A stretch of 43,845 bases of DNA from Candidatus Pacearchaeota archaeon (GCA_016204145.1 JACQLK010000021.1:1-43845), one strand, 5' to 3'. Shown: positions 9,826 to 20,060, counted from the stretch's first letter. Program-made: numbers and translations. Notes: a model not told the origin generated them from the sequence alone.

Positions 9826-10521
9826 ATGATTAATTTGTCTTTAGTGATTCCCGCCCATAACGGAGAGAGGGTGATAAAAAAGTCAATAGAAGAATATTAT
9901 TCCACATTTTCAGAAATAACGAAAAATTTAGAGATTATCGTTGTATGCAACGGTTGTCGGGATGATACTTTTCTTGTTTGTACTCGTTTAAAAGATAAAT
10001 TTCCCATAAGAGTCATAGAGATACCTCAACGGGGAAAAGGTTATGCGTTAATAAAGGGATTTAACGAGGCAAAATACGACGTAATAGGATTTTTAGACGC
10101 AGACAACCCCTTTGAATTAAATAAAGTCGTTGAGATGATAAAACTCCTGGAGAATAATGATGTCGTCGTTGCTTCAAAATATCTTATGAAACAAATGAGG
10201 TTTCAGGATTCTTTATTGAGAAGGATTATCTCTTTATGCGGAGGGATTATCTCAAGAATGCTCTTTAATCTAAGAATAAGCGATACTCAAGCGGGAGCAA
10301 AATTCTTTAAAAGAGGGGTCTGGGATAAAATAAAGAGCAGGGATTTTGTTTGCAATGGATTTGATTTTGATATAGAATTTTTATACCTCTCCCAGAAAAC
10401 ATCTTTTAAAATAGCGGAGTTCTACATCCCCCTCCATAGGTATGAGGGCTTCAGCACCTTTCGATTGAAATATCTTCCAGGAATGCTTAAAAGGTTATTA
10501 AAATTAAGATTTTTGAGATGA
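9826..10521 (+). CDS. Glycosyltransferase family 2 (dolichyl-phosphate mannosyltransferase-like)
   Basis: LSLVIPAHNGERVI..., CNGCRDDT, FLDADNPFE, SDTQAGAKFFKR. Confidence 0.88.
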   Translation: MINLSLVIPAHNGERVIKKSIEEYYSTFSEITKNLEIIVVCNGCRDDTFLVCTRLKDKFPIRVIEIPQRGKGYALIKGFNEAKYDVIGFLDADNPFELNKVVEMIKLLENNDVVVASKYLMKQMRFQDSLLRRIISLCGGIISRMLFNLRISDTQAGAKFFKRGVWDKIKSRDFVCNGFDFDIEFLYLSQKTSFKIAEFYIPLHRYEGFSTFRLKYLPGMLKRLLKLRFLR

Positions 10522-11303
10522 AAAAAACTCTGCTGACTATCGACGTCGAGGAATTTGATTTGCCGAGAGAGTATGGCGTTGACATAACCGATGAACAAAT
10601 GTATAATGTCTCAAAAGAGGGCCTTTTTAATATTGTAAATTTATTAAAGAGATATTCTATCAAAGCAACTTTTTTTGTGACTGCAAATTTTGCAATGAAA
10701 TATCCTCGCTTGTTGATAAATTTAGATAAAGACGGACACGAGATTGCAAGCCACGGGTACAGTCATTCCTCCATGGATCAAAGTTTTAATCAGATAAAAA
10801 ATTCTAAATCTGAACTAGAAAGGATAATAAAAAGAAAAATAATGGGCTATAGGGCGCCAAGATTTAATATGTCTGATTTCAAGGAATTGTCTGATATGGG
10901 GTTTAATTACGACTCTTCAATTCATCCGACATTTATCCCCGGAAGATATAACAATCTTTCTAAGCCCAGAAACCCCTATAAAATAGGCGACATCTTGGAA
11001 ATCCCTCCTTCCGTCTTGCCGTTTATCAGGTTGCCTATTTTCTGGCTGGCTTTCAAGAATTTTCCGAGATTCTATCAAAATATCTTCACTGAAGCAAATT
11101 TTCTCTCGTCGGAATATCTAATGCTGGTGTTTCATTCTTGGGAATTTGCCGATCTTAAGGACATAAAAATTCCCGGGTTTATTAAAAAAAAACACGGAAG
11201 CGAAATGACAAAATTATTAGAGGAATATATCGCCGGATATAAAGAAAAATATCCTTTTGATACGATTTTTAATTGGATTAATGGGGAGAAACTTCTGGAT
11301 TAG
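10518..11303 (+). CDS. Polysaccharide deacetylase family protein
   Basis: TIDVEEFDLP, ATFFVTANFA, GHEIASHGYSHSSM, YRAPRF; ATGA overlap with upstream GT2. Confidence 0.88.
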   Translation: MKKTLLTIDVEEFDLPREYGVDITDEQMYNVSKEGLFNIVNLLKRYSIKATFFVTANFAMKYPRLLINLDKDGHEIASHGYSHSSMDQSFNQIKNSKSELERIIKRKIMGYRAPRFNMSDFKELSDMGFNYDSSIHPTFIPGRYNNLSKPRNPYKIGDILEIPPSVLPFIRLPIFWLAFKNFPRFYQNIFTEANFLSSEYLMLVFHSWEFADLKDIKIPGFIKKKHGSEMTKLLEEYIAGYKEKYPFDTIFNWINGEKLLD

Positions 11304-12246
11304 TCGGGCGTTTTAAAGAAATGCCCTGCAAATAACCGAGGCCGTACGAAAAATGCGTTAAAATACCGGTAATTGTTACTAGTAAAGTAACCTTAAAATC
11401 TTCGTGGATGCTTGTAAGAAAAATTATTGAGAAATAAAATAAAATAAAAAACAAAAGAAGTTTTCTAATGAGGGGATTATAACCCGCCAGGATAATAAAT
11501 GAAAGCAGTCCGATTATGAATAAACTTAAAATAGAGTAATAAATTTTGTCAAATGAAAAATCCTTTTTAGTCAGCCAAGCAATGTCTCTTCCGTAAACAA
11601 ACATTTGTTTTAAATGTTTTTTTAAAGTGTCTCTTCTGTGATGGTAAACGACAACATCTGGGGCATACATTACTTTGTAACCTTTTTTTATGGCATTAAA
11701 GCAAAATTCAGAATCTTCCGCGGTTAAAAAAGAAGAGTCGTATTCCGAGGAAGCGTTTCTTCTCGATATATAATTGCAGGAAGGGAGTTCTTTTACAAAC
11801 CCTCGTTTTGCTGTTTTATATCTTATGCAAGCCATTCCGCTAACAAGAAGATTAGATAGCGTATACCCTGAAATTCTCTCCCAGATATTGGCGTTTTCAG
11901 GAGTTAGGTTTGGTCCTCCGACAATGCCGATATTGTCGTCTTCAAAGCACTTAATTGCATTTTTTAACCAGTCCCTTGTTGGATAAGCGTCAGAATCAAT
12001 AAACGCAAAAAATTCTCCTTTGGCGCTTTTCATCCCGATGTTTCTTTTTGAAGAGGGTTTGATTTCGCCAGTGACTATAAATTTTATTTTTTTATCGGAA
12101 AATTCCTTTGGTTTGTTTTTATAAATTTCATCGCTCAAAACTAAAATTTCATAGTCGGAATAATCCAAATCTAAACATTTTCTAATGCACATTTCCGTCA
12201 TTAAATCAACTCTTTTACACGGTATTATAATGCTAATTTTTTTCAT
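11278..12246 (-). CDS. Glycosyltransferase family 2 with C-terminal membrane segments
   Basis: ISIIIPCKR, FAFIDSDAYP, EDSEFCFNAIKKGYKV. Confidence 0.85.
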   Translation of the reverse strand: MKKISIIIPCKRVDLMTEMCIRKCLDLDYSDYEILVLSDEIYKNKPKEFSDKKIKFIVTGEIKPSSKRNIGMKSAKGEFFAFIDSDAYPTRDWLKNAIKCFEDDNIGIVGGPNLTPENANIWERISGYTLSNLLVSGMACIRYKTAKRGFVKELPSCNYISRRNASSEYDSSFLTAEDSEFCFNAIKKGYKVMYAPDVVVYHHRRDTLKKHLKQMFVYGRDIAWLTKKDFSFDKIYYSILSLFIIGLLSFIILAGYNPLIRKLLLFFILFYFSIIFLTSIHEDFKVTLLVTITGILTHFSYGLGYLQGISLKRPTNPEVSPH

Positions 12247-13177
12247 TTTTTTCTTTATTTTTGAGGATTAAAAGCATTCCTATGATTGCAGGAAAGATTC
12301 CGTTTATTACAAGATTTATAAGCGACATTGAGAAAATTTTCGTCGCGCTTATTCCCAAAAGGCCGAACAAGCTTATCATCGCCGCCTCTCTTGTTCCGAG
12401 CCCGTTTATCGTTATCGGAATTTGTCCGATAAAAGTCGTTATCGGCATGAACAAAAGGAAATAAAAGAAAGATGTTTTTATGCCGACGGACAGCCCTATA
12501 AAAAAGAAAACGGAATAAAGAATTATCCAATTTGCCATGCTTAACATAAGGAACAGGACGAAATATTTTTTTTCAGGCGCGCTTTCATAAAAGGAATAAA
12601 ATCCGTCTTTCGCGGTTTCCTTTATTTTTTTTGGCAAAAATTTTAAGTAAAATATTCTCAGAATTGATTTGGCTCTTTCCCTGTCAAGAAAAATAACCGT
12701 AAAAATTAGAATAACAAAAAATCCGCCAATGGCATAATAAAAATAAGTCATTGAAAGGATGCTCCTGAGAACAAAACTTGAAACGATCATTAAAATTATC
12801 AGGGAACTGAGGTCGAGGATTTTTTCAAGAACATAATTGCTTGCGGTTTTTCCGAGTTTGTTGTTATTGATGTCTTTTAGATATTCTATTCTAATCACGC
12901 TCCCGATTCTTGATGGGGTCACAAATCCGTAAAATCCGGACATCATGTTGATTTTTACGGCTTGGCTGAAACCGACATTTATGCCCTGTTTTTTTGCGAC
13001 AAAAAACCATTTCAAGGTTGACGTGAAAAACGAAACAAGAACAAGGAATATTGCGACAAAAAGAAAAAACAAATCCGCGTTTTTAATTTCGTTCAAGATG
13101 TTTGCAGCGTCTAGTTTAAAGAGCAGATACAGGAATATCGCAATTCCCACCATCGGAAGATATTTTTTTATCCTCAT
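12233..13177 (-). CDS. Flippase-like / lysylphosphatidylglycerol synthase TM family protein
   Basis: GFYGFVTPSRIGSVIRIEYLKD and PITINGLGTREAAM motifs, multi-TM. Confidence 0.8.
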   Translation of the reverse strand: MRIKKYLPMVGIAIFLYLLFKLDAANILNEIKNADLFFLFVAIFLVLVSFFTSTLKWFFVAKKQGINVGFSQAVKINMMSGFYGFVTPSRIGSVIRIEYLKDINNNKLGKTASNYVLEKILDLSSLIILMIVSSFVLRSILSMTYFYYAIGGFFVILIFTVIFLDRERAKSILRIFYLKFLPKKIKETAKDGFYSFYESAPEKKYFVLFLMLSMANWIILYSVFFFIGLSVGIKTSFFYFLLFMPITTFIGQIPITINGLGTREAAMISLFGLLGISATKIFSMSLINLVINGIFPAIIGMLLILKNKEKNEKN

Positions 13178-13178
13178 T

Positions 13179-14177
13179 TTACAGTTCCCCTCCGAATAAA
13201 ACGAATCCGACGAGGATTATTGTTATTTGAAATAAATTTATCAAATACACGACATCTTTTTCATAGACCTTCCCGCTTGGTTTTATTTTTTTAAGAATTA
13301 ACAGCGACAAATGCGTCAGGCCGTAAATTTTTTCATATGGAAGTTCTAAGCTTCCGTCTTTTTCCAGCTTGGCGAAACTTTGTTTTTTCAATTTTCCCCG
13401 GCATTTCAGAAAAGTTTCCATAATGTAGGGGATGAAAAAGAAAACCGCGATTTTTTCTACGTTTCCCAATATTGCAACGCAGGCTATTACGGCCCCGACG
13501 GAATATGTCATTACGTCGCCTGGAAAAACTTCCGAGGGGTATTTGCTGTAAATGTAAAATGCCGCCAGGCAAAAAACCAGGATTATGCAAATAAGGCTCA
13601 GCCATGTGCTTCCCGAGAGCCATGTTGCAACGGACAACGCGGACAAAACCAAAATTCCTTGGCTTGTTTCCAACCCGTTCATGCCCGCAAGAAAATTAAA
13701 AGTTGCGGATGCTCCGACAATTCCCAATGGAATAAAAAACAAGGGATAAAACAATCCTAATTCAACTCCAAGCATTTCGCTTTCTCCCGCATTTATCACC
13801 ATCAAAGGAACTGCCGCAAAAACGAGAAGAATTATCCTGAATCTTGCGGATAATCCGCCCCTCACCCAGCCAAAGATATCGTCGACAAATCCTATCAATC
13901 CTGCAATCAGCACCGTTGTTAGCATGGCAAATATTTCAATAGTTACAGCGTTTGTGCCGAGGACAAACGTTTTTATCGCAATATAAACAAGGACTCCCAA
14001 AACAAAACTCATTAAAACAATAATGCCTCCGGATCCGGCGACATCTCTCGGATGCCCTAATTTGTGCATGTCTTCCCAAATCAATTCAATTTGTCTGGCT
14101 TTCCTTATCCAAAAAGGAGTAAAAAAAAGTGTGGCAAAAAAACCCATAATTATCGGAATTATTAAAAGCGGTTCCAT
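13179..14177 (-). CDS. MraY/WecA-like glycosyl-1-phosphate transferase (GT4 family)
   Basis: FVDDIFGW, NFLAGMNGLETSQG, FPGDVMTYSVGAV motifs. Confidence 0.85.
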   Translation of the reverse strand: MEPLLIIPIIMGFFATLFFTPFWIRKARQIELIWEDMHKLGHPRDVAGSGGIIVLMSFVLGVLVYIAIKTFVLGTNAVTIEIFAMLTTVLIAGLIGFVDDIFGWVRGGLSARFRIILLVFAAVPLMVINAGESEMLGVELGLFYPLFFIPLGIVGASATFNFLAGMNGLETSQGILVLSALSVATWLSGSTWLSLICIILVFCLAAFYIYSKYPSEVFPGDVMTYSVGAVIACVAILGNVEKIAVFFFIPYIMETFLKCRGKLKKQSFAKLEKDGSLELPYEKIYGLTHLSLLILKKIKPSGKVYEKDVVYLINLFQITIILVGFVLFGGEL

Positions 14178-14178
14178 T

Positions 14179-16890
14179 TTAATATTCTCCGAATTTTGGC
14201 GTGTCCAATTCCGGATCGGGGTAATCTGTGCTTAAATACTGCGGATTGGTTTTTACTCCGTCGGGATATTTTATTTCCCATATTTTTATCGGTCCTTGGA
14301 ATCCTTGGAAATAAACAAACTCCCCGATGTCAATATTTTGCTGTTTCAAATTGTCGATGAAAAGATTGCTTTCCGTATGTGCGAGTTTGAAATAATCCGA
14401 CTTTTGGTCAAATAAATAAAACTGCGCCAGATTTGAATGAACAACCCTCGGACTCAAGTAAAACATTGCCCCAAAATTGTTTATTTGCCCCTGCCCGCTT
14501 TCTGTCTGTACCTTCGGGAAGACAAAGACTCCCGCGTCGATTCCGGAATTGAAATCATAAAGATTGTTGTTTATGTAAGCGTATCTCAATTTCTCTTCAT
14601 ATTGTTTTCCGTTGTAAACAAATATTATGCGCGGCTGGATTACCGCCGAATCGTTTGTAGTCAAAATAATCGCCCCAATTCCCGCCATTTTTCTCGGAAG
14701 CAGAATTTCTTTTCCATCGCTGTTTATTAAAACGTCCGAGTCGGTCGAAAATCCCGCGGGATAAATGTAATTTGTTTCATTTCCGTTTTTTCTTGTTTGT
14801 TGCGCATCCATCAATAAAGTGGGAATGTACGAGATTCTGTCATAATCCAAATCAGAGCCGATGCTTGAGAAAGCGGCATATTTTCCTATTTCCGTAGAGT
14901 CAATCAAAAGATGAGTTGCATTATGGGTGTACAAATAATCCATTGTGTCCTTGATGTTTTTAGTCGGATTTGTCAAAACCAGTCGTCCCATGTAATAATC
15001 CCACGAGCCCATTGCGTTTCCTCCGTCGAGAATTGTCGCCCTGTTTCCGATGCTCTGAACCCAATATCCGTAATCCCACCAGTGCGCAAAAACCGCGTTT
15101 TCACTTGTGTTTTCTCGAACCCAAGACATTGCTTTCTGCCACTGGAAATTATAAGCGCTCGGCGCGTAATTTGAGCCCATGTTCACGTCTGATTTGTAAT
15201 AAACCCAGAGCGTAAATACCGAAGAGAGAACAAGTATCGCAACAATGCAGCCGAGGAAAAATTTCATCATGTCTTCTTTTTCCGCGAAATATCTCTTGGA
15301 GGAAATTACAACAAGGAAAGCGATTGCAATAGGGCTTATCAATCCAAGCGACATCATCAGCCGTATCCCCGACCTTGCTCCGATTATTCCGAGCGTCAAG
15401 ACAATGAAATAGAGAATGTATGCGAAATCAAATTCCTCGAATATGTTTGACTCATTTTTTTTATGAACGTAATAATAGCGTCCGAAAGTTGCGACAAAAA
15501 AAATCAATCCTCCAAAATAAATCAAAACGCTCAATCCGCTCGAGCCGTTTAAATTCCCGCCGCTTGAATATTTGCTGAAAATCAGTCCCGCAAGAAAAAC
15601 AAAATAGCCGAATGTCAAAATAATTTTTTCTTTCTTTTCCATTTTTTCTATCATCCTGTTGAATAAAACTATCGCTCCCGTGAAAAAAAGCCAGAAAAAC
15701 AAGGGGATTTCCTTGAAAACAGGGCCGAAATTCTCCTTCCAGTCGTTTATGAAATACGGCTGCTTGTTCTCCGCGACGGTCATCCCGAATCTGCTCGTTT
15801 GCGGATTTATGAGGGAACTTGTCACTTCCCTTATTTGTCCGAATATAAAATCAGGCCCTAAAATAATCGTCACGATTGTTAATAAAACAAAAATTGAAAT
15901 TATCGCCGAAAAAAGCTCTTTTGGAATATTTGTCTTTTTTCTGATTTCCTCGATTTTTCCAAATCTCATGAAAATAAGGCCGAAAATTATAATGAATAAA
16001 ACGCCAATTGCAAATCCCGTGGATGTCGACATTGCAAGGTTCAACGGAGAGTATCTCGTTGAGAAAGGCGTCATAAATGCAAAAGACGATATCAACCAGA
16101 CAAAATAAATTGTGATTTCATCTCTTTTCACCTTGCCGAGAAGAAACGCAAAAAATACCGCGGTTGGAATTGAGAAAAATACAAAGATAACCCCCCCCCA
16201 AACAAGGGCCATTAAAGCGGTTGAAATTCCCGCAAAAAATCCGAGGATTATTTTATTTCTAAATTTTTCCGATGTCGTCGCTTCAAGATAGAGGTAAAAC
16301 GCAAGGAACATGAATCCGAAAGCGACCGACTCTTTCTCGGGAATCCCGGCGATGGATCTTGGAAGCCAAGAGGGCACGAGGACGAAAAACGCGGTTGCAA
16401 TGAGCGCGATTATGTTTTTCGTCTCGCTGTTTTCCCGGTAAAATATTTTTCTCGCAAAAAGGAAAAACGCGATTGCGGTGAATACGAACATTATCACGGG
16501 AAACCAAATTGCCGCATAAGTAACGCTGACGCTTTTGTCAAAGAAATGGAAAACGTCGTAAAACCACGCCATCATGTAAGAAAGCAATTTCATTTCTCCG
16601 GCAGTGTCGTATCCGACCGGAATATACCTCATCGCGTCGTGCGCCATGAGCGTTCCGTGCTCGACGATATATTTCGCCCATCTTAAAAACAAATAAGGGT
16701 CCAAATCAGGGGCAAGGGTCCAGTCGTTTGTCGTTATGTCCCTGAGTTTTGAAATGTTAAGCGTTCTCACATAAAATCCGGCGTAAATTACCGCAGATAG
16801 GACTATGTAATATATCCATTCTTTTTTTTGTTTTAAAAAAGACAGAACGCGTTCCTTTCTCTTTTCAATCGTCTCTTCAGAATGTTCCAT
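14179..16890 (-). CDS. aglB: Oligosaccharyl transferase STT3/AglB
   Basis: Long multi-TM N-terminus and catalytic AHWWDYGYWVQ motif. Confidence 0.93.
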   Translation of the reverse strand: MEHSEETIEKRKERVLSFLKQKKEWIYYIVLSAVIYAGFYVRTLNISKLRDITTNDWTLAPDLDPYLFLRWAKYIVEHGTLMAHDAMRYIPVGYDTAGEMKLLSYMMAWFYDVFHFFDKSVSVTYAAIWFPVIMFVFTAIAFFLFARKIFYRENSETKNIIALIATAFFVLVPSWLPRSIAGIPEKESVAFGFMFLAFYLYLEATTSEKFRNKIILGFFAGISTALMALVWGGVIFVFFSIPTAVFFAFLLGKVKRDEITIYFVWLISSFAFMTPFSTRYSPLNLAMSTSTGFAIGVLFIIIFGLIFMRFGKIEEIRKKTNIPKELFSAIISIFVLLTIVTIILGPDFIFGQIREVTSSLINPQTSRFGMTVAENKQPYFINDWKENFGPVFKEIPLFFWLFFTGAIVLFNRMIEKMEKKEKIILTFGYFVFLAGLIFSKYSSGGNLNGSSGLSVLIYFGGLIFFVATFGRYYYVHKKNESNIFEEFDFAYILYFIVLTLGIIGARSGIRLMMSLGLISPIAIAFLVVISSKRYFAEKEDMMKFFLGCIVAILVLSSVFTLWVYYKSDVNMGSNYAPSAYNFQWQKAMSWVRENTSENAVFAHWWDYGYWVQSIGNRATILDGGNAMGSWDYYMGRLVLTNPTKNIKDTMDYLYTHNATHLLIDSTEIGKYAAFSSIGSDLDYDRISYIPTLLMDAQQTRKNGNETNYIYPAGFSTDSDVLINSDGKEILLPRKMAGIGAIILTTNDSAVIQPRIIFVYNGKQYEEKLRYAYINNNLYDFNSGIDAGVFVFPKVQTESGQGQINNFGAMFYLSPRVVHSNLAQFYLFDQKSDYFKLAHTESNLFIDNLKQQNIDIGEFVYFQGFQGPIKIWEIKYPDGVKTNPQYLSTDYPDPELDTPKFGEY
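16192..16200. repeat. Homopolymeric C9/G9 tract inside aglB
   Basis: agataaccccccccca; in-frame as TGG GGG GGG GTT (W-G-G-V). Confidence 0.75.
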
Positions 16891-16935
16891 TTCAGTTCAG
16901 AATGTTAAAAAATAATTATATATAAAGGTTCTGAA

Positions 16936-17793
16936 TCATCCGAATATTTTTGGGGTAAGGTAGACCTCGACAAGCCCCGCGAAAACCAAAAGAATTATCG
17001 AGAGGAAAAGCAAAACAAAAACATTCTCCAAAACCCTTAGGAATTTCACATCCGCGAAGCCGTTTCTTATCACCCCGACTCCGAAAATTCCTCCGGCTAA
17101 TGCAGTGATGAAATAAGCCATTATTTCCGGAAATCCGTGAATCATGTATCTTGCTATTCCCGTCGGAATTCCCGCGATGCTATACTTTGTGAAAATCCCT
17201 ATTGCCGTTGAAATGACGCTTGCATTCCATGCAAGGATGAAAATCGCGCCCGCGCCGAAAATCAACGAAAAAATCAAAGTGAATATCATGACGTAAATAT
17301 TGTTGCTTATTATTGAAAGAAATCTATCCTCGCTCGCCGCGTTTCCCGTCGCCTTGAAGTTCTGCAGCGAATATTGCGTCACGCAGTCGTCTATTTTTCC
17401 GGGCGAGTTTATCATGCAATATGTTTGAATCTGCGCGTTGAACAACGTTTGATCTTCGAGGAAAATGTACCAGAATGAAAACGCCAAAATGAATCCGAGG
17501 AAAAGCCACATGAATGCGTAAATCGCGTCTTTGTGTATTCTCCAGACGCTGAAAAATCCCATGATTTCCTCGTCTTCCCTTTCCTCTTTTTTTATCATGT
17601 AATACATGAATGGAAGGGAAAACATCACGCAGAACGTGACGACAATCATTCCGGAATAATTTTTTAAAACAGCGTCGTTGGAGAAAAACCACTTGACAAG
17701 CAAAAGGGAAAGCGACGCGTACAGGATTCCGATGAAAAACATTTTCCAAGAGCCGTGCACAAGCCGCTTTGGATTAATCATTGATTCAAGCAT
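16936..17793 (-). CDS. SpoIIM (stage II sporulation protein M) family membrane protein
   Basis: FGAGAIFILAWNASVISTAIG, HGFPEIMAYFITALAGG. Confidence 0.8.
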   Translation of the reverse strand: MLESMINPKRLVHGSWKMFFIGILYASLSLLLVKWFFSNDAVLKNYSGMIVVTFCVMFSLPFMYYMIKKEEREDEEIMGFFSVWRIHKDAIYAFMWLFLGFILAFSFWYIFLEDQTLFNAQIQTYCMINSPGKIDDCVTQYSLQNFKATGNAASEDRFLSIISNNIYVMIFTLIFSLIFGAGAIFILAWNASVISTAIGIFTKYSIAGIPTGIARYMIHGFPEIMAYFITALAGGIFGVGVIRNGFADVKFLRVLENVFVLLFLSIILLVFAGLVEVYLTPKIFG

Positions 17794-17834
17794 AATGGAA
17801 AAAAGAAAAGAGAATTTTTAAAATGTTTGATTAA

Positions 17835-18053
17835 TGCCTCAACAAAAAATTTCCGAAAGAAATCCAGACGAAAGTTGTAAATGTTCTGGAAAAGATAAAA
17901 ATAAGGCCTTTTCATTTTGTAAAAAGAAAAGAGGGAACGCCTTGGTTCATCGCGAGAATCGGAGAATACGGGGCGATATTGGACATTCGCGCAAATCCCG
18001 ACAAAATAATTGTTTTGGAAGTAGGTCACAGAAAGAATATATATGAGAAATAG
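17835..18053 (+). pseudogene. RelE/ParE-type toxin remnant
   Basis: Open 72-codon frame without ATG: CLNKKFPKEIQTKVVNVLEKIKIRPFHFVKRKEGTPWFIARIGEYGAILDIRANPDKIIVLEVGHRKNIYEK*; strong RelE-like body, missing N-terminus, upstream KREFLKCL in another frame. Confidence 0.65.
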
Positions 18054-18065
18054 GGGATTGTTTTA

Positions 18066-18782
18066 TTAAGAGGTACAACAATAGGCAACGGTAGTATCAG
18101 ACCTTCCTGTAACATACGGGGTACATTTTTGTATCATATCTTGTGAAGGAAGTCTATCATAATTTATCATCAGAATACAAGTTCCAGCTTGTCTTTCATT
18201 ACATATATCCTCTCCTGTTACTTCTCTTGATGCGTTTGGACTTGCGACACTCCAAACAGAACATTTTTTATCTAACATATCTAAGACACCTTGATTTGTA
18301 GTAACATTTTTCAACTTAGTATCAATCTCCGCCTTAGTGTAATAATCCGTTGTATTTGTCCCTGAATTTATTGTGCAACTTGTGGAATTAACCTGCGTTG
18401 TTCCCGTCGGACAAACCGCGTCGGCGGAACAAGCCGTCGTCGTTGTTTTCACGCAGGAATAATCCTCATAATATTTACAAGTTTGTCTATAGAAAGGTCC
18501 GCTGCAAGAGCGATAGGAAGACCTTACAACATTTCTTGTTTCACCGCTGCCGCATTGGTTTTCGCCTATTACTCTTCTTGTCAAAGTCCTTGTTTGAGAG
18601 CAAGTTTTTATCGTAGGAGTGTCGGAAACCGCGTCTCCTGTGATTGTATTTCCAGTGATTGTGTTTTCAGACATCGCCGCCTTTCCAAACCAACTTCCGA
18701 AAACCGAAGCTGAAATAAATGAAACAGAAAGCACGGAAACAAATAATAGCGAAACAAGAATCAACCCCAAATTTCTTTTCAT
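18066..18782 (-). CDS. Secreted/surface Cys- and Thr-rich protein with signal peptide
   Basis: Signal peptide MKRNLGLILVSLLFVSVLSVSFISA, NTITGNTITGD repeats, several N-x-S/T sequons. Confidence 0.65.
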   Translation of the reverse strand: MKRNLGLILVSLLFVSVLSVSFISASVFGSWFGKAAMSENTITGNTITGDAVSDTPTIKTCSQTRTLTRRVIGENQCGSGETRNVVRSSYRSCSGPFYRQTCKYYEDYSCVKTTTTACSADAVCPTGTTQVNSTSCTINSGTNTTDYYTKAEIDTKLKNVTTNQGVLDMLDKKCSVWSVASPNASREVTGEDICNERQAGTCILMINYDRLPSQDMIQKCTPYVTGRSDTTVAYCCTS

Positions 18783-18854
18783 TTTTCCTCTTTGGCAAAA
18801 TTTAAAATTTTAAAGAAAAGATATATATATATATGTTTCGGTTTTGCTTATTTT

Positions 18855-19685
18855 ATGGACAACAAAAAAAAGAGGTTTGAAAAAATTCTTAAGGACATAA
18901 AGGACATAAAAATCCAGGGCGCGAGAAACATCGCGAAAGCCGCGCTGAATGCATATTTTATTTATCCCTCAAAAGAATCAAAAGAAAAATTAATTTCCGC
19001 GCGCCCGACGGAGCCGATGCTTTTCAACGTCATGGAAAGAATTGAAAGCCAGTCGTACAAGAAAATCCTTTTCCATTTCGACGAGGCGCAGGAAAAAATA
19101 AACAAGTTTGTTTTTGAACTGATAAAAAACAGTGACGTGATTTTCACGCACTGCCATTCTACAAACGTCATAAACGCGCTGATTTACGCAAAAAAGCGCG
19201 GAAAAAATTTTCAGGTTTACAATACGGAAACCCGCCCGCTGTTTCAGGGGAGGATGACTGCAAGGCAATTGAGAAAAGCGGGGATAAAAGTCACGATGTT
19301 CATTGATTCCGCCTTGGACGTTGCGATAAGTCGGGAAAATAAAAAAGACAAAATTTATTCGACAAAGATTTTCCTCGGCTCCGATGCGCTTTTGAATAAG
19401 GGGATAATAAACAAAATCGGCAGCGGCCTTATTGCAAAAATTGCAGGCATTGAAAAAGTCCCGGTTTACATAATCGCGGATTCGTGGAAATATTCAAGCA
19501 GAAAAATTCCGATTGAGCAAAGGAGCTTGAACGAGGTCTGGAAGCGCGCGCCTAAGAACATAAAAATAAGAAATCCGACATTTGAATTCGTGCCGAAGAA
19601 ATTCATAAAAAAAATAATCTCGGAATTTGGAATTTTGACCTATGATGAATTTTTGAGGGAAGTGAGGAAGAACAATAATTCTTAA
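18855..19685 (+). CDS. Ribose-1,5-bisphosphate isomerase / eIF2B-alpha-like family
   Basis: THCHSTNVINAL, NTETRPLFQGRMTA, FLGSDALL; start at ATG 18855. Confidence 0.85.
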   Translation: MDNKKKRFEKILKDIKDIKIQGARNIAKAALNAYFIYPSKESKEKLISARPTEPMLFNVMERIESQSYKKILFHFDEAQEKINKFVFELIKNSDVIFTHCHSTNVINALIYAKKRGKNFQVYNTETRPLFQGRMTARQLRKAGIKVTMFIDSALDVAISRENKKDKIYSTKIFLGSDALLNKGIINKIGSGLIAKIAGIEKVPVYIIADSWKYSSRKIPIEQRSLNEVWKRAPKNIKIRNPTFEFVPKKFIKKIISEFGILTYDEFLREVRKNNNS

Positions 19686-19709
19686 AAAGAAAATCTTTTT
19701 CTCAGTATT

Positions 19710-20060
19710 ATGGTTGATGAAGATAAAAAAGAGAAAATATTGAGATTGGAGTATGAACATTCCAGAACTTATGTTTTTGCATCATTTAGTGGAATGCTTG
19801 TTCTTGCATTTGGCGCAATCTCTAACCTAAATTTGTTTTTTAAAAATCAATTAACTTTATTCTCTCTCGGAGTATTATCTTTTTCTTTTCTGATTTTACT
19901 TTCTTTATTCTTTATATCTCTTTTATCAATGAACAGAAGATACAATGAATTAATGTGTTACTTAAAGAATGAAAATCCACGAAAAATAGAATGGGTAAAT
20001 CTATTTCTTTTAATTATTTTGATATTTGAATTAATAAAATTATTTCAACTTATACTTTAG
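19710..20060 (+). CDS. Hypothetical small membrane protein
   Basis: Open frame with hydrophobic segments, AT-rich. Confidence 0.5.
   Translation: MVDEDKKEKILRLEYEHSRTYVFASFSGMLVLAFGAISNLNLFFKNQLTLFSLGVLSFSFLILLSLFFISLLSMNRRYNELMCYLKNENPRKIEWVNLFLLIILIFELIKLFQLIL

Noticed and set aside
18822-18838. TA dinucleotide run (atatatatatat)
   Set aside because: Most simply a TATA/promoter region for the R15P isomerase gene; not a meaningful repeat array.
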